64,000 nucleotides of DNA from contig NZ_FRDA01000006.1 in assembly GCF_900143095.1 (NCBI RefSeq), positions 31,019 to 95,018 of the forward strand, written 5' to 3'. The notes below the pieces were generated by a model. It saw only the letters and a program-made list of their open reading frames with translations, had not been told where the DNA came from and made no database searches. This document shows positions 11,104 through 23,243 of the stretch, piece by piece (within the stretch, counting starts at the first letter, position 1; each line of letters opens with the position of its first letter). The position numbers were made by a program, and so were the translations under genes. The DNA comes from Pseudomonas asturiensis. Its GTDB lineage: Bacteria > Pseudomonadota > Gammaproteobacteria > Pseudomonadales > Pseudomonadaceae.

Positions 11104-12375
11104 ATGAGCTATGTGATTGACCGACGTCTCAACGGCAAGAACAAGAGCACGGTAAACCGGCAACGGTTTCTGCGGCGTTATCGCGACCACATCAAGAAGG
11201 CTGTGGAAGAAGCGGTCAGCCGACGCTCCATTACCGATATGGAGCATGGCGAACAGATCAGTATCCCCGGTCGGGACATCGACGAACCAGTGCTACACCA
11301 CGGGCGTGGTGGCAAACAGACGGTCGTTCACCCCGGCAACAAGGAGTTCACCACCGGCGAGCACATCGCCCGGCCGCAAGGCGGTGGCGGCGGCAAAGGG
11401 CCTGGCAAGGCGGGCAACTCCGGCGAAGGCATGGATGAGTTCGTGTTCCAGATCACCCAGGAAGAGTTTCTCGAGTTCATGTTCGAGGACCTTGAGCTGC
11501 CTAATCTGGTCAAGCGTAACCTGACCGGTACGGACACCTTCAAAACAGTGCGTGCCGGGATCAGCAACGAAGGCAACCCTTCACGCATCAATATCATTCG
11601 CACGCTGCGCTCAGCACACGCACGGCGCATCGCCCTGTCCGGCAGCAGCCGCGCAAAACTCAAGGAAGCCACAAGCGAACTTGAGCGCATGAAGCGCGAA
11701 GAACCAGACAATTTCGGCGACATTCAAGAGCTTGAGGTGGAAATCGAACGTCTCAAGGCGCGTATCCGTCGCGTGCCCTATCTGGACACCTTCGACCTCA
11801 AATACAACCTGTTGGTCAAGCAGCCCAACCCCAGTTCCAAAGCCGTGATGTTCTGCCTGATGGACGTTTCAGGTTCCATGACGCAGGCCACCAAGGACAT
11901 CGCCAAACGCTTCTTCATCCTGCTGTACCTGTTTCTGAAGCGTAACTACGACAAGATCGAAGTCGTGTTCATTCGTCACCACACCAGTGCCCGCGAAGTG
12001 GACGAAGAAGAGTTTTTCTATTCACGGGAAACCGGCGGCACCATCGTGTCCAGCGCCTTGAAACTGATGCAGGAAATCATGGCCGAGCGCTACCCGAGCA
12101 ACGAGTGGAACATCTACGCGGCCCAGGCTTCCGACGGGGACAACTGGAACGATGATTCGCCGATATGCCGCGACATCCTCACCAAACAGATCATGCCGTT
12201 CGTGCAGTACTACACCTACGTGGAAATCACGCCGCGCGAACATCAGGCACTTTGGTACGAATATGAACGCATCGGCGAGGAATATGCCGACACGTTCGCC
12301 CAGCAGCAGCTTGTCTCTGCCGGTGATATCTATCCGGTATTCCGCGAACTCTTCCAGCGAAGGTTAGTGTCATGA
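11104..12375 (+). CDS. yeaH: YeaH/YhbH family protein (DUF444, VWA-like)
   Basis: 423-aa cytoplasmic protein of the DUF444 family, partner of the PrkA kinase; biochemical role unknown. The MIDAS-like motif DVSGSM lies near residue 255, typical of von Willebrand A-like metal-binding folds. A glycine-rich low-complexity segment ([12 protein letters not shown]) sits near residue 100. I chose the ATG at 11104, preceded by CGGAGGGCCT, rather than the TTG seven codons upstream. The stop overlaps the spoVR start (ATGA). Confidence 0.9.
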   Translation: MSYVIDRRLNGKNKSTVNRQRFLRRYRDHIKKAVEEAVSRRSITDMEHGEQISIPGRDIDEPVLHHGRGGKQTVVHPGNKEFTTGEHIARPQGGGGGKGPGKAGNSGEGMDEFVFQITQEEFLEFMFEDLELPNLVKRNLTGTDTFKTVRAGISNEGNPSRINIIRTLRSAHARRIALSGSSRAKLKEATSELERMKREEPDNFGDIQELEVEIERLKARIRRVPYLDTFDLKYNLLVKQPNPSSKAVMFCLMDVSGSMTQATKDIAKRFFILLYLFLKRNYDKIEVVFIRHHTSAREVDEEEFFYSRETGGTIVSSALKLMQEIMAERYPSNEWNIYAAQASDGDNWNDDSPICRDILTKQIMPFVQYYTYVEITPREHQALWYEYERIGEEYADTFAQQQLVSAGDIYPVFRELFQRRLVS

Positions 12376-13934
12376 CCGCCAGAGAGCAGAAACGCCAACC
12401 CATCTCCACGGGGTCAGAGTGGACGTTCGAACTGATCCAGACCTACGATCGGGAAATCAGCCGCATCGCTGATCGTTACGCGCTGGACACTTATCCCAAC
12501 CAGATCGAAGTGATTACCGCTGAACAGATGATGGACGCCTACGCGTCGGTGGGCATGCCGCTGGGCTATCACCATTGGTCCTACGGCAAACACTTCCTCA
12601 GCACCGAAAAATCCTACTCGCGAGGCCAGATGGGTCTGGCCTACGAGATCGTGATCAACTCGGACCCGTGCATCGCCTACCTGATGGAAGAAAACACCAT
12701 CTGCATGCAGGCACTGGTCGTCGCTCACGCCTGCTATGGACACAACAGCTTCTTCAAGGGCAACTACCTGTTCCGCACCTGGACCGATGCCAGCTCGATC
12801 ATCGATTACCTGGTGTTCGCCAAGCAGTACATCATGCAATGCGAGGAACGCCACGGCATCGATGCGGTGGAAGACCTGCTCGACTCCTGCCACGCCCTGA
12901 TGAACTACGGCGTGGATCGCTACAAACGCCCTTATCCGATCTCCGCCGAGGAAGAGCGACGCCGGCAGAAGGACCGCGAAGAACACCTGCAACGCCAGAT
13001 CAACGACCTGTGGCGCACCATCCCGAAAAGCGCGAAAGAAGGCGGCAAGGAAGACAACGCGCGCTTCCCGGCTGAACCCCAGGAAAACATCCTGTACTTC
13101 ATCGAGAAACACGCGCCGCTGCTCGAACCCTGGCAGCGCGAAGTGGTGCGCATCGTGCGCAAGATTGCGCAGTACTTCTACCCCCAACGCCAGACTCAGG
13201 TGATGAACGAGGGCTGGGCAACATTCTGGCATTACACGTTGATGAATGACCTGTACGACGAAGGCTTGGTCACCGACGGCTTCATGATGGAGTTTCTGCA
13301 GTCGCACACCAGCGTCATCTACCAGCCCGGCTTCGACAGCCCTTACTACAGCGGCATCAATCCGTACACGCTGGGTTTTGCCATGTATCAGGACATTCGG
13401 CGGATGTGCGAACACCCCACCGATGAAGACCGTCAGTGGTTCCCGGAAATTGCCGGCACGGACTGGCTCACGGCGATCAAGTTCGCCATGAGCAGCTTCA
13501 AGGATGAGAGCTTCATCCTTCAGTACCTCTCACCCAAGGTCATTCGCGACCTCAAGTTGTTCAGCATCATGGATGACGACCAGAAGGACGACCTGCTGGT
13601 GCCCGCCATCCACGACGAGAACGGCTACCGGACCATTCGCGAAATCCTTGCCGCGCAGTACAACCTGGGCAACCGCGAGCCCAACATCCAGATCTACAGC
13701 ATTGACCGTCGCGGAGACCGCTCGCTGACCCTGCGCCACCAGCAGCACAATCGCAAGCCGCTGGGTGACTCCACGGACGAGGTACTCAAGCACCTGCATC
13801 GCCTGTGGGGCTTCGATATCCATCTGGAAACCCTGCTGGGTGATCAGATCGTAAAAACCCATCATGTGCCACCGAGAGGCGAGCACGCCGACAGTGAATA
13901 TCCCCGGCTTGATATGGCGGTCGTTCACCTCTAG
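12372..13934 (+). CDS. SpoVR family protein (YcgB-like)
   Basis: 520-aa member of the SpoVR/YcgB family, third gene of the prkA-yeaH-spoVR operon and translationally coupled to yeaH by a 4-nt overlap. The family is named after a Bacillus sporulation gene but occurs widely in non-spore formers, and its activity is unknown. The conserved histidine-rich block [16 protein letters not shown] and the [12 protein letters not shown] segment are visible. No signal peptide or membrane segment is apparent. Confidence 0.92.
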   Translation: MTAREQKRQPISTGSEWTFELIQTYDREISRIADRYALDTYPNQIEVITAEQMMDAYASVGMPLGYHHWSYGKHFLSTEKSYSRGQMGLAYEIVINSDPCIAYLMEENTICMQALVVAHACYGHNSFFKGNYLFRTWTDASSIIDYLVFAKQYIMQCEERHGIDAVEDLLDSCHALMNYGVDRYKRPYPISAEEERRRQKDREEHLQRQINDLWRTIPKSAKEGGKEDNARFPAEPQENILYFIEKHAPLLEPWQREVVRIVRKIAQYFYPQRQTQVMNEGWATFWHYTLMNDLYDEGLVTDGFMMEFLQSHTSVIYQPGFDSPYYSGINPYTLGFAMYQDIRRMCEHPTDEDRQWFPEIAGTDWLTAIKFAMSSFKDESFILQYLSPKVIRDLKLFSIMDDDQKDDLLVPAIHDENGYRTIREILAAQYNLGNREPNIQIYSIDRRGDRSLTLRHQQHNRKPLGDSTDEVLKHLHRLWGFDIHLETLLGDQIVKTHHVPPRGEHADSEYPRLDMAVVHL

Positions 13935-13979
13935 GGACTAGACGCCTGCACTCTTGAGCGGGTAATCGTTCGGTTTTAG

Positions 13980-14029
13980 CCTCCGCAGGCACGACAAGGT
14001 TTATCCTGTCGCGCTTACGGAGGTTTTTT
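13980..14029 (+). terminator. Terminator hairpin that includes the cca ribosome-binding site
   Basis: CCTCCG (13980-13985) pairs with CGGAGG (14018-14023). Inside it CGACA-GG pairs with CC-TGTCG, and six T residues (14024-14029) follow directly. This has the form of an intrinsic terminator for spoVR. The cca ATG begins at 14030, so the GGAGG of the 3' arm is also the cca Shine-Dalgarno and would be hidden when the hairpin forms. Confidence 0.7.
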
Positions 14030-15259
14030 ATGCAGATTTATAAAGTGGGCGGCGCTGTACGTGATCGCCTTCTGGGTCAGCCAGTCACCGACATTGACTG
14101 GGTGGTGGTCGGTGCTTCGACCGAAGAAATGCTGATCAAGGGCTACCGCCCGGTCGGCACAGACTTCCCTGTGTTTCTTCATCCGCTGACGGGCGAGGAA
14201 TATGCCCTGGCGCGTACTGAGCGTAAAAGCGGCGTGGGGTATGGCGGCTTCGTATTTCATGCAAGCCCAGACGTCACGCTGGAACAGGACCTGATCCGTC
14301 GCGACCTGACGATAAACGCGATGGCCGAAGACAAGGACGGCAACCTGACCGATCCGTACCACGGCCAGCAGGATCTTGAAGCACGCATCTTGCGCCACGT
14401 TTCCCCCGCATTTGCCGAAGATCCGCTCCGGGTGCTGCGCGTTGCCCGCTTCGCGGCGCGTTATGCACCGCAAGGATTCAGCATTGCTCCCGAGACCCTG
14501 GACCTGATGCGCCAGCTCAGTGAATCGGGTGAACTCCAGGCGTTGACGCCCGAGCGCAGCTGGAAGGAGATTTCCCGCGCACTCATGGAAAAACAGCCAC
14601 AGGTGTTCATCAAGGTGCTGCATGAGTGCGGCGCGCTCAAAGACCTGATGCCTGAAGTCGAAGCGCTTTTCGGCGTGCCCCAACCCGAAGCGCATCACCC
14701 GGAAATCGATACCGGCGTGCATGTATTGAGCGTGCTGGAACAAGCCGCCCGCCATGAACATTCGCTGAGCGTACGCTGGGCGTGCCTGCTGCATGACCTG
14801 GGCAAAGGACTGACGCCGGAATCGGAATGGCCCAGGCACATTGCCCATGAACACACCGGCCTGCGCCTGATCAAGATCGTCAACGAGCGCTTCCGCGTGC
14901 CGAGGGAATGCCAGGAACTGGCGCTACTGGTCGGCCAGTACCATACCCACGGACACCGGGCACTGGAGCTGAAACCCTCGACCGTGCTGGAACTGCTGCA
15001 AAGCTTCGACGTATACCGCAGACCACAACGTTTCGAAGAATTCATCGCGGCGTGCGAAATGGATGCGCGGGGCCGTCAGGGCTTTGAACAACGCAATTAT
15101 CCACAGGCGGACTACCTGCGCGGTGCTGCGCAGGCGGCGCGATCGGTGTCAGTACAGCCGCTGCTTGAAAAAGGTTTGCAGGGCAAGGATCTGGGCGACG
15201 CCCTGAAAAACGAGCGACTGGATGCGCTGAAGATCTACAAGGCGGAGTATGGCGGATAA
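14030..15259 (+). CDS. cca: CCA-adding tRNA nucleotidyltransferase
   Basis: Adds or repairs the 3' CCA of tRNAs from CTP and ATP without a template. At 409 aa it matches the long class II bacterial form with an additional HD phosphohydrolase domain. The nucleotidyltransferase motifs GGAVRDRLL and DIDWVVVG are near residues 6-25, [10 protein letters not shown] follows, and the HD motif CLLHDLGKG is near residue 255. The start lies immediately after the T-run of a terminator-like hairpin whose 3' arm is the ribosome-binding site. Confidence 0.95.
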   Translation: MQIYKVGGAVRDRLLGQPVTDIDWVVVGASTEEMLIKGYRPVGTDFPVFLHPLTGEEYALARTERKSGVGYGGFVFHASPDVTLEQDLIRRDLTINAMAEDKDGNLTDPYHGQQDLEARILRHVSPAFAEDPLRVLRVARFAARYAPQGFSIAPETLDLMRQLSESGELQALTPERSWKEISRALMEKQPQVFIKVLHECGALKDLMPEVEALFGVPQPEAHHPEIDTGVHVLSVLEQAARHEHSLSVRWACLLHDLGKGLTPESEWPRHIAHEHTGLRLIKIVNERFRVPRECQELALLVGQYHTHGHRALELKPSTVLELLQSFDVYRRPQRFEEFIAACEMDARGRQGFEQRNYPQADYLRGAAQAARSVSVQPLLEKGLQGKDLGDALKNERLDALKIYKAEYGG

Positions 15260-15319
15260 GTGATTTGATCCTACGCTACGCGCATGAGCATCACGGCTGC
15301 ATGCACCCAGGCCTGGAAG

Positions 15320-15850
15320 ATGCACAAAACGGGGTCAAAAACGAAAGTGTCTGACTGAATGCGTACCCGTGGGAGGTGGCTTGCCGGCGATGGCATCAGT
15401 TCAGCCACCGATGTGTCGCTTCAGAAAAAGCATCGCCGGCAAGCCGCCTCCCACAGTCCGTTGCTTGCAGAAACACTTGCGTATAACGCTGAGTGCTTCG
15501 CGTGTACACGCAGCCCGCAACGCTGCGCGTGTCCATGCTCAGCACTCATCGCTCTACACAATTCTGGAAGACGCGAAAAACGGGGGGGGGGGCAAAAGCG
15601 AAAGTATCTGACTGAATGCGTACCCGTGGGAGGCGGCTTGCCGGCGATCGCGGCCGTTCAATCACCGATGTGTCGCTTCAAAAAAAGCATCGCCGGCAAG
15701 CCGCCTCCCACAGTCCTTTGGTCGCAGCAAAACGTGTGTATGACGCCTGGAAAACGCGCAAAGCGGGGCCAGAACGAAAGTGTCTGACTGCATGCATACC
15801 CCGTGGGAGGCGGCTTGCCGGCGATGGCGTCCGTTCAGTCACTGATGCAT
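15320..15850. repeat. Triplicated REP/BIME array
   Basis: This array fills most of the 611-bp gap between the convergent cca and folK. Three units each run from a CTGGAARAYGC segment through ACGAAAGTRTCTGACTG into GTGGGAGGCGGCTTGCCGGC. The REP arms start at 15369, 15626 and 15803. The first two units carry the inverted mate (CATCGCCGGCAAGCCGCC) at 15431-15454 and 15688-15711, making two full hairpin-forming BIMEs; the third has only one arm. Spacing is about 257 and 177 bp because the first unit has extra sequence. Small open frames across the array look spurious. Confidence 0.9.
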
Positions 15851-15870
15851 GGGGCACGATCATTGTGAAA

Positions 15871-16395
15871 TCAGCCCTTGAGCAACCCCGCAGGCGTGAG
15901 TGCCTGCCCTCGCCACTCGAACGCCACAGGCCAGAGCTGCTGGTCGATCTGCGCCTCGGCCCACAGTGTGCTGAACGGCACGCCGACACCCGGATGCGAA
16001 CGATCCGGGGCGATCAGCGACAGCGGCCATAACACGAAGGCGTTTTTGAGGATTTCTGCACGGGGCAGTATCAGCCCGTCAAAATTGCCGACCTGCTCGC
16101 CATACAGCAACACGTCGATGTCCAGCGGCAGGCCCTTGCGATCCGGGGCATAGCGGCCATTGTCGGCCTCGATGAATTTCAAGCGGCGATCCAGTTCCAG
16201 CAACGGCAGGTCGGTCAGCGCCGAGACCACCAGATTGAAGAACGGGCCGCTCTTGATGCCCACCGGGTGGCTCTCGAACACGGGCGAGCAGCTCAGGTCG
16301 CTCAGAAAACCATCGAGCGCATCCAGCCCGGCATGCAGGTGCGTTTCGCGCTCGATGTTACTGCCGAGCCCGAGAAAAATCCGCGTCAGCGACAT
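15871..16395 (-). CDS. folK: 2-amino-4-hydroxy-6-hydroxymethyldihydropteridine diphosphokinase
   Basis: FolK transfers pyrophosphate from ATP to 6-hydroxymethyl-7,8-dihydropterin, the step before dihydropteroate synthase in folate synthesis. The protein is 174 aa with the family signatures FLGLGSNI at the N-terminus, PVFESHPVG, and the central DRKGLPLDIDVLLYG (HPPK signature). It overlaps the end of folB by 10 nt on the same strand, forming a folB-folK pair. Confidence 0.93.
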   Translation of the reverse strand: MSLTRIFLGLGSNIERETHLHAGLDALDGFLSDLSCSPVFESHPVGIKSGPFFNLVVSALTDLPLLELDRRLKFIEADNGRYAPDRKGLPLDIDVLLYGEQVGNFDGLILPRAEILKNAFVLWPLSLIAPDRSHPGVGVPFSTLWAEAQIDQQLWPVAFEWRGQALTPAGLLKG

Positions 16396-16739
16396 CCGCG
16401 CTCGATCTCCACGCCCACACCGGCAGCGGCAGGAACCGCACCGGGCTTGGTCAGCCTCAGGTGCAACCAGGGAATAGTGAACTCCGCCATCAGCACCTCG
16501 GCCAGACGTTCTGCGAACGTCTCGACCAACTGGAACCGGGCCTGTTCGGCAAAGGCCTGAATGCGGGCCGAAACACTGGCGTAGTCGAGCGCTTTGCTCA
16601 GGTCATCGCCCGCCGCAGCAGGTCGGTTGTCCCACGCAAAACTCAGGTCCAGACGCAGGCACTGACGAATGCCGCGCTCCCAGTCATAGGCGCCGATCAC
16701 GGTATCGACCTCAAGACCCTGGATGAAAACTCTGTCCAA
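16386..16739 (-). CDS. folB: Dihydroneopterin aldolase
   Basis: FolB cleaves 7,8-dihydroneopterin to 6-hydroxymethyl-dihydropterin and glycolaldehyde, supplying the FolK substrate. At 117 aa it has the typical FolB opening [20 protein letters not shown], with the conserved glutamate in the YDWE segment, and [14 protein letters not shown] further on. It is first in the folBK pair and divergent from plsY across 65 bp. Confidence 0.93.
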   Translation of the reverse strand: MDRVFIQGLEVDTVIGAYDWERGIRQCLRLDLSFAWDNRPAAAGDDLSKALDYASVSARIQAFAEQARFQLVETFAERLAEVLMAEFTIPWLHLRLTKPGAVPAAAGVGVEIERGCR

Positions 16740-16804
16740 GCACTACTCTCCACTGCACGACAAGGGCGCGATGCGCCGTTAGAATCAGGGCATCCTCGCC
16801 CGGA

Positions 16805-17383
16805 ATGGTTAGCATGTTTTGGTTACTGGCGACTTTCGCCTACCTGCTTGGCTCACTGTCCTTCGCTATCCTGCTCAGCCGCCTGAGCGGCAACCCCGAC
16901 CCGCGTGACAGCGGCTCAGGCAATGCAGGCGCGACCAACATGTTGCGCCTGGCAGGCAAAAAACTGGCCATCCTCACGCTGCTGGGCGACCTCTGCAAAG
17001 GCCTTGCCCCGGTACTGATCGCCAACGCTCTGGGCCTCGATCCCTTCCAGCAAGGCTGGATCGGGGTCTGTGCAGTGCTGGGCCATCTGTTCCCGCTGTA
17101 CTTTCGCTTCCGGGGCGGCAAGGGTGTTGCCACCGCCGCTGGCGTGCTGCTGGGCCTGTACCTGCCAGCGGCCCTGCTGGCCATTGCCGTCTGGCTGCTG
17201 ACATTCCGTCTGACCCGCACCAGCTCGCTCGCTGCCTTGATAGCCACGCCCCTCACCCTGCCACTGCTGGCCTGGCAAGAACCGAGGGCGCTGCTGCCCA
17301 TGAGCGTGCTGACCCTGCTGATCGTCTGGCGCCATCGCGGCAATCTACGCGACCTGCTCGCCGGGCGCGAACGGCATTTCTGA
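16805..17383 (+). CDS. plsY: Acyl-phosphate:glycerol-3-phosphate acyltransferase
   Basis: Inner membrane enzyme that acylates glycerol-3-phosphate from acyl-phosphate, the first committed step of phospholipid synthesis. At about 192 aa it has several hydrophobic segments and the PlsY motifs: [18 protein letters not shown] near residue 30-50, the [10 protein letters not shown] segment, and [15 protein letters not shown]. Translation may start at 16805 or at the in-frame ATG at 16814. Convergent with tsaD, and divergent from folB as is usual in Pseudomonas. Confidence 0.93.
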   Translation: MVSMFWLLATFAYLLGSLSFAILLSRLSGNPDPRDSGSGNAGATNMLRLAGKKLAILTLLGDLCKGLAPVLIANALGLDPFQQGWIGVCAVLGHLFPLYFRFRGGKGVATAAGVLLGLYLPAALLAIAVWLLTFRLTRTSSLAALIATPLTLPLLAWQEPRALLPMSVLTLLIVWRHRGNLRDLLAGRERHF

Positions 17384-17437
17384 ATGCCCGGATGAAACCG
17401 GCTCACTCGACATGCCATCGCACCTGACATACACGCC

Positions 17438-18463
17438 TCAGAGGCCCGACAGTTGCTCCATTGGCCAGCGCGCCTGCACGCTGATGCTCAAATCTTCCTT
17501 CTGGCCTGCCTGCAAACGCTGGCAGCCGGCATACGCGATCATCGCGCCGTTGTCGGTGCAGAATTCGGGACGCGCGTAGAACACCTGCCCGCGCAACTCA
17601 CCCAGCATGCTCTCCAGCGACTGCCGCAATGCCTTGTTGGCACTGACGCCACCGGCGATGACCAGACTCTTGAGCCCGGTCTGCTTGAGCGCGCGCTTGC
17701 ACTTGATGGTCAAAGTCTCCACTACCGCCTGCTGGAAGGCCAGAGCGATGTCGCAACGGGTTTGCTCACTGTCGTCCCCGGCACTCTGGCATTGCTGCCA
17801 GGTATTGAGCGCAGAGGTTTTCAGGCCGCTGAAGCTGAACATCAGCCCCGGACGATCGGTCATCGGCCGCGGGAAGACGAACCGCCCTGCCACGCCCTGC
17901 GTCGCCAGGCGGGAAATCTCGGGACCACCCGGATATTGCAGCCCCATCATCTTGGCCGTTTTGTCGAACGCCTCGCCTGCCGCATCATCAAGCGTCTCGC
18001 CCAGCAATTCGTATTGGCCGATGCCATCGACGCGAACCAGCTGCGTATGGCCGCCGGATACCAACAAAGCGACGAACGGGAACTGCGGCGGGTTTTGCTC
18101 AAGCATCGGGGCCAGCAGATGGCCTTCCATGTGATGAACACCGAGCGCCGGAATATCCCAGGCGAACGCCAAGGCCTGAGCGCAGGACGCGCCGACCAGC
18201 AAAGCACCCACGAGGCCCGGCCCCGCGGTGTAAGCAATGGCGTCGATGTCCGTCGCCACGCAGTCGGCTTCGGCCAGCGTCTGGCGAATCAGGGGCAGCA
18301 TGCGCTTGACGTGATCGCGCGAAGCCAGCTCCGGCACCACACCGCCATAGGCGCGGTGCAGGTCGATCTGGCTGAATAATGCGTCGGCCAGCAAACCGCG
18401 TTCGCTGTCGTAAAGTGCGACGCCGGTTTCATCGCAGGACGTTTCTAATCCCAGTACTAGCAT
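17438..18463 (-). CDS. tsaD: tRNA N6-adenosine threonylcarbamoyltransferase TsaD
   Basis: TsaD (YgjD/Gcp) transfers the threonylcarbamoyl group to A37 of ANN-decoding tRNAs, with TsaB and TsaE. The protein is 341 aa and shows [16 protein letters not shown] at the N-terminus, the metal-binding HHMEGH motif, the VSGGHTQL phosphate loop, and [12 protein letters not shown]. The gene is divergent from rpsU, the usual arrangement. An old annotation as O-sialoglycoprotein endopeptidase belongs to the same family and is superseded. Confidence 0.95.
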   Translation of the reverse strand: MLVLGLETSCDETGVALYDSERGLLADALFSQIDLHRAYGGVVPELASRDHVKRMLPLIRQTLAEADCVATDIDAIAYTAGPGLVGALLVGASCAQALAFAWDIPALGVHHMEGHLLAPMLEQNPPQFPFVALLVSGGHTQLVRVDGIGQYELLGETLDDAAGEAFDKTAKMMGLQYPGGPEISRLATQGVAGRFVFPRPMTDRPGLMFSFSGLKTSALNTWQQCQSAGDDSEQTRCDIALAFQQAVVETLTIKCKRALKQTGLKSLVIAGGVSANKALRQSLESMLGELRGQVFYARPEFCTDNGAMIAYAGCQRLQAGQKEDLSISVQARWPMEQLSGL

Positions 18464-18550
18464 GGGTTTGCGCCTTGTAGGGGGCAGATTTGAAGGCGCG
18501 CATAATAGTCGCCGACCGAGGCGCCGACCAGCGGTTTTCGATCAGAGGCT

Positions 18551-18579
18551 TTGCATTCCTCTCAATGAGGGGTTAACAT
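18551..18579 (+). promoter_or_regulatory. Candidate sigma-70 promoter for rpsU
   Basis: TTGCAT (18551-18556), a 17-bp spacer and TAACAT (18574-18579) lie about 80 bp before the rpsU start in the tsaD/rpsU gap. Each hexamer matches consensus only partly (3/6 and 4/6). The spacer includes CCTCTCAATGAGG, a short inverted repeat. Chosen by position and spacing only. Confidence 0.3.
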
Positions 18580-18661
18580 CCGCAACCCTTAAAAACCGAC
18601 GTACTTTTGTGCAGTGTTTGCACGAAGCGTTGACCCCGGTAATGAATGAAGGTAGCTCTGG

Positions 18662-18877
18662 ATGCCAGCCGTCAAAGTTAAAGAGAACGAACCCTTCGAC
18701 GTAGCTCTGCGTCGTTTCAAGCGCTCCTGCGAAAAAGCCGGTGTTCTGGCTGAAGTTCGTAGCCGCGAATTTTACGAGAAGCCGACTTCTGAGCGTAAGC
18801 GTAAGGCAGCAGCTGCTGTCAAACGTCACGCCAAGAAAGTTCAGCGCGAACAGCGCCGCGCCGTTCGTCTGTATTAA
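18662..18877 (+). CDS. rpsU: 30S ribosomal protein S21
   Basis: 71-aa basic protein of the small subunit platform, needed for normal mRNA binding in initiation. The sequence begins [20 protein letters not shown] and ends in a lysine/arginine-rich tail, as in other S21 proteins. AAGGTAG lies eight bases before the ATG. It opens the rpsU-dnaG-rpoD macromolecular synthesis operon, tying translation, replication priming and the main sigma factor together. Confidence 0.97.
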
Positions 18878-18906
18878 TACAGACTAGCGTCGCAAGCTTC
18901 TGCCTT

Positions 18907-18926
18907 GCCCGACCTTACAGTCGGGC
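18907..18926 (+). terminator. Attenuator-type hairpin after rpsU
   Basis: GCCCGAC (18907-18913) pairs with GTCGGGC (18920-18926) around a 6-nt loop, 30 nt after rpsU. There is no T-run, so it is likely a partial terminator or processing site that lowers dnaG expression relative to rpsU, as described for this operon in enterobacteria. Confidence 0.55.
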
Positions 18927-19315
18927 TGTCGGCAGTTGCAGTGATCGCATCACGCTAGATTGACCGAGCAGTCCAGGCCGCACATGCGACCCAGACTTCA
19001 GTCAAGCACGTCCAGCCTGCTTATAGGTGACATTGATCACGTCCACTCGGACAGCAAATCGATCAATGGACAAGACGAGTATGCCTTGATGACTTCGCAA
19101 GAAGCTCAGCCAAGGCAGCGTCTCGTGTGCCACTCGCTCATGCCCCAGGCATGCAGTGAGTATGTGCCTATTTCCTTTCCATGCCCAAGCGCCGACCTTC
19201 GGATGCGAAGACGTGCCCGTTTGTTGCACTGCCTTTCAAAATGGCGGCTGACAGGCTGACGCAACGCTCGTAGAGTCACCCGATACTTTCGTAATACGCT
19301 TGATATGAGAACGCC
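18927..19315. other. rpsU-dnaG intergenic region
   Basis: About 390 bp after the rpsU hairpin and before dnaG. A 99-codon open frame at 18960-19259 has no recognisable domain, no good ribosome-binding site and odd composition, so I treat it as noncoding. I see no clear promoter hexamers, tRNA or repeat. The GAG of ATGAGAACGCC probably serves as a weak dnaG ribosome-binding site, consistent with low primase output. Confidence 0.5.
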
Positions 19316-21271
19316 ATGGCCGGGCTGATTCCCCAGAGCTTCATCGACGACCTTCTGAACCGCACCGATATTGTCGACGTGGTCAGCTCGCGCGTGCAGC
19401 TCAAGAAAACCGGCAAGAACTACAGCGCCTGCTGCCCGTTCCATAAAGAGAAGACCCCCTCTTTCAGCGTCAGCCCGGACAAACAGTTCTATTACTGCTT
19501 TGGCTGCGGCGCAGGCGGCAACGCGCTTGGCTTCATCATGGACCACGACAACCTGGACTTCCCCCAGGCCGTCGAGGACCTTGCCAAGGCCGCGGGCATG
19601 GAAGTGCCGCGCGAGCAAAGCGTAAAAGGCCAGAAGCCACGTCAGCCGACGGACTCGCCGCTTTACCCGTTGCTGACCGCCGCTGCCGAGTTCTATCGCC
19701 AGGCCCTGAAGAACCACCCGACGCGCAAATCCGCAGTGGACTACCTCAAGGGCCGCGGCCTGTCAGGCGAAATCGCACGGGACTTCGGCCTGGGCTTTGC
19801 GCCACCGGGCTGGGACAACCTCTACAAACACCTGAGCAGCGACTCATTGCAGCAAAAGGTGATGATCGACGCCGGTCTGCTGATCGAGAACGCCGAAACC
19901 GGAAAGCGCTACGACCGTTTCCGTGACCGGGTGATGTTTCCGATTCGCGACTCACGCGGCCGCGTCATCGCCTTCGGCGGGCGGGTGCTGGGCGACGACA
20001 AGCCCAAGTACCTGAACTCGCCGGAAACACCTGTATTCCATAAGGGCCAAGAGCTGTACGGCCTGTTCGAGGCACGCAAATACAATCGCAACCTCGACGA
20101 GATCATCGTCGTCGAAGGCTACATGGACGTGATCGCACTGGCCCAGCAAGGCCTGCGCAACGCCGTGGCCACGCTGGGTACGGCGACCAGCGAAGAGCAT
20201 TTGAAGCGCCTGTTCAGGGTCGTGCCCAACGTGCTGTTCTGCTTCGACGGCGACCAGGCTGGCCGCAATGCCGCCTGGCGAGCCCTTGAAGCGACTCTCT
20301 CGAACCTGCAGGACGGACGGCGTGCGCGCTTTCTGTTTCTGCCCGAGGGAGAAGACCCCGACACTCTGGTGCGCTCCGAAGGCACCGACGCGTTCAAGGC
20401 GCGCATCAACCAGCACGCTCAACCGCTGGCGGATTATTTTTTCGAACAGCTGACCAAAGAGGCTGATCCTCGCTCGCTGGAGGGAAAGGCGCACATGGCC
20501 ACCCTCGCCGCTCCCCTGATCGACAAGGTGCCCGGCGCTAATCTCAAGACCTTGATGCGTCAGCGCCTGACCGAAATCACCGGCCTGACAGGCGAAGCGG
20601 TCAGCCAACTGGTGCAGAGCGCACCGGCGCAGGCGGCGCCCGGCTACGATCCGTACGTCGATTACGACGCCATGCCTGACTTTGCCGATTACCAGCCACA
20701 AGGCGGTTATGAAGCACAGCAGGAATGGACGCCAAAGAAAACCGGCGGTCCGAATCAGAAAAAATGGGAAAAGAAACCTTGGGATAAAAAAGGCAAGCGA
20801 CCGGACTTCGAGCCACGCACCCCACGGGTGCCAACAGCCGTCGAGCCGCCGATGCAGGCCGCCCTGAGGACATTACTGCACCACCCGGAACTGGCCGAAA
20901 AGGTCGAAAATGCCAGCCATTTTGCGGCAGAAGACCAGTCTCAAGCTCAATTGCTGGTCTCGCTCATTGAAGCCAGGCAAAAGAATCCCAACCTTCGGTC
21001 GTTACAGTTGATAGCGCGATGGCATGGTACCGAACAGGGCCGTTTGCTGCGCGCACTGGCCGAAAAGGAATGGTTGATTGAGGCCGACAACCTTGAACAA
21101 CAGTTTTTCGACACTATAACTAGCTTATCCGCTCGCCAACGCGAGCGCAGCCTGGAACATCTGATCACTAAAGCACGTCAAACCGAACTGAGTGCAGAAG
21201 AGAAAATTCAGCTTCGTGACCTGCTAAATCGCAATGTTCCTGCACAAACCCCGACCTCAACTGGCGCGTGA
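19316..21271 (+). CDS. dnaG: DNA primase
   Basis: Synthesises RNA primers for Okazaki fragments with DnaB. At 651 aa it is full length. The N-terminal CHC2 zinc finger is seen as CCPFHKEKTPSF then YYCFGCGAGG (residues 39-65). The TOPRIM core with VVEGYMDVIAL and FDGDQAGRNAAWRA lies near 265-320, and the C-terminal DnaB-binding region fills the end. A lysine-rich, low-complexity linker (about residues 475-510) separates the catalytic and helicase-binding parts. Middle gene of the macromolecular synthesis operon. Confidence 0.96.
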   Translation: MAGLIPQSFIDDLLNRTDIVDVVSSRVQLKKTGKNYSACCPFHKEKTPSFSVSPDKQFYYCFGCGAGGNALGFIMDHDNLDFPQAVEDLAKAAGMEVPREQSVKGQKPRQPTDSPLYPLLTAAAEFYRQALKNHPTRKSAVDYLKGRGLSGEIARDFGLGFAPPGWDNLYKHLSSDSLQQKVMIDAGLLIENAETGKRYDRFRDRVMFPIRDSRGRVIAFGGRVLGDDKPKYLNSPETPVFHKGQELYGLFEARKYNRNLDEIIVVEGYMDVIALAQQGLRNAVATLGTATSEEHLKRLFRVVPNVLFCFDGDQAGRNAAWRALEATLSNLQDGRRARFLFLPEGEDPDTLVRSEGTDAFKARINQHAQPLADYFFEQLTKEADPRSLEGKAHMATLAAPLIDKVPGANLKTLMRQRLTEITGLTGEAVSQLVQSAPAQAAPGYDPYVDYDAMPDFADYQPQGGYEAQQEWTPKKTGGPNQKKWEKKPWDKKGKRPDFEPRTPRVPTAVEPPMQAALRTLLHHPELAEKVENASHFAAEDQSQAQLLVSLIEARQKNPNLRSLQLIARWHGTEQGRLLRALAEKEWLIEADNLEQQFFDTITSLSARQRERSLEHLITKARQTELSAEEKIQLRDLLNRNVPAQTPTSTGA

Positions 21272-21285
21272 GGTCATAGCTCGGG

Positions 21286-21291
21286 TATAAT
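21286..21291 (+). promoter_or_regulatory. -10 box upstream of rpoD
   Basis: A perfect TATAAT sits 48 bp before the rpoD ATG in the 67-bp dnaG-rpoD gap. No good -35 hexamer is present at 16-18 bp upstream. Internal promoters ahead of rpoD are known in this operon in other bacteria, which makes the site plausible despite the missing -35. Confidence 0.45.
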
Positions 21292-21338
21292 CCTCGGCTT
21301 GTTTTTTGCCCGCCAAGACCTTCAGTGGATAGGGTGTT

Positions 21339-23189
<1,851 letters not shown>

Positions 23190-23218
23190 GACGCAACACG
23201 CGATGCGATCAAACAAAA

Positions 23219-23243
23219 CCCCCGGCCCTGTGCCGGGGGTTTT
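23219..23243 (+). terminator. rpoD intrinsic terminator
   Basis: CCCCCGGC (23219-23226) and GCCGGGGG (23232-23239) form a perfect 8-bp stem with a 5-nt loop, followed by TTTT and preceded by AAAA. It ends the rpsU-dnaG-rpoD operon 30 nt after the rpoD stop and could act on either strand. Confidence 0.9.

Noticed and set aside
15369..15825. Repeated 20-25 bp units that could be read as a CRISPR array
   Set aside because: Units occur as inverted pairs with unequal 60-250 bp gaps, the flanks are also repeated, and there are no cas genes; they are REP/BIME elements.
18960..19259. 99-codon frame between rpsU and dnaG
   Set aside because: No ribosome-binding site or recognisable domain; lies in the usual regulatory gap of this operon.
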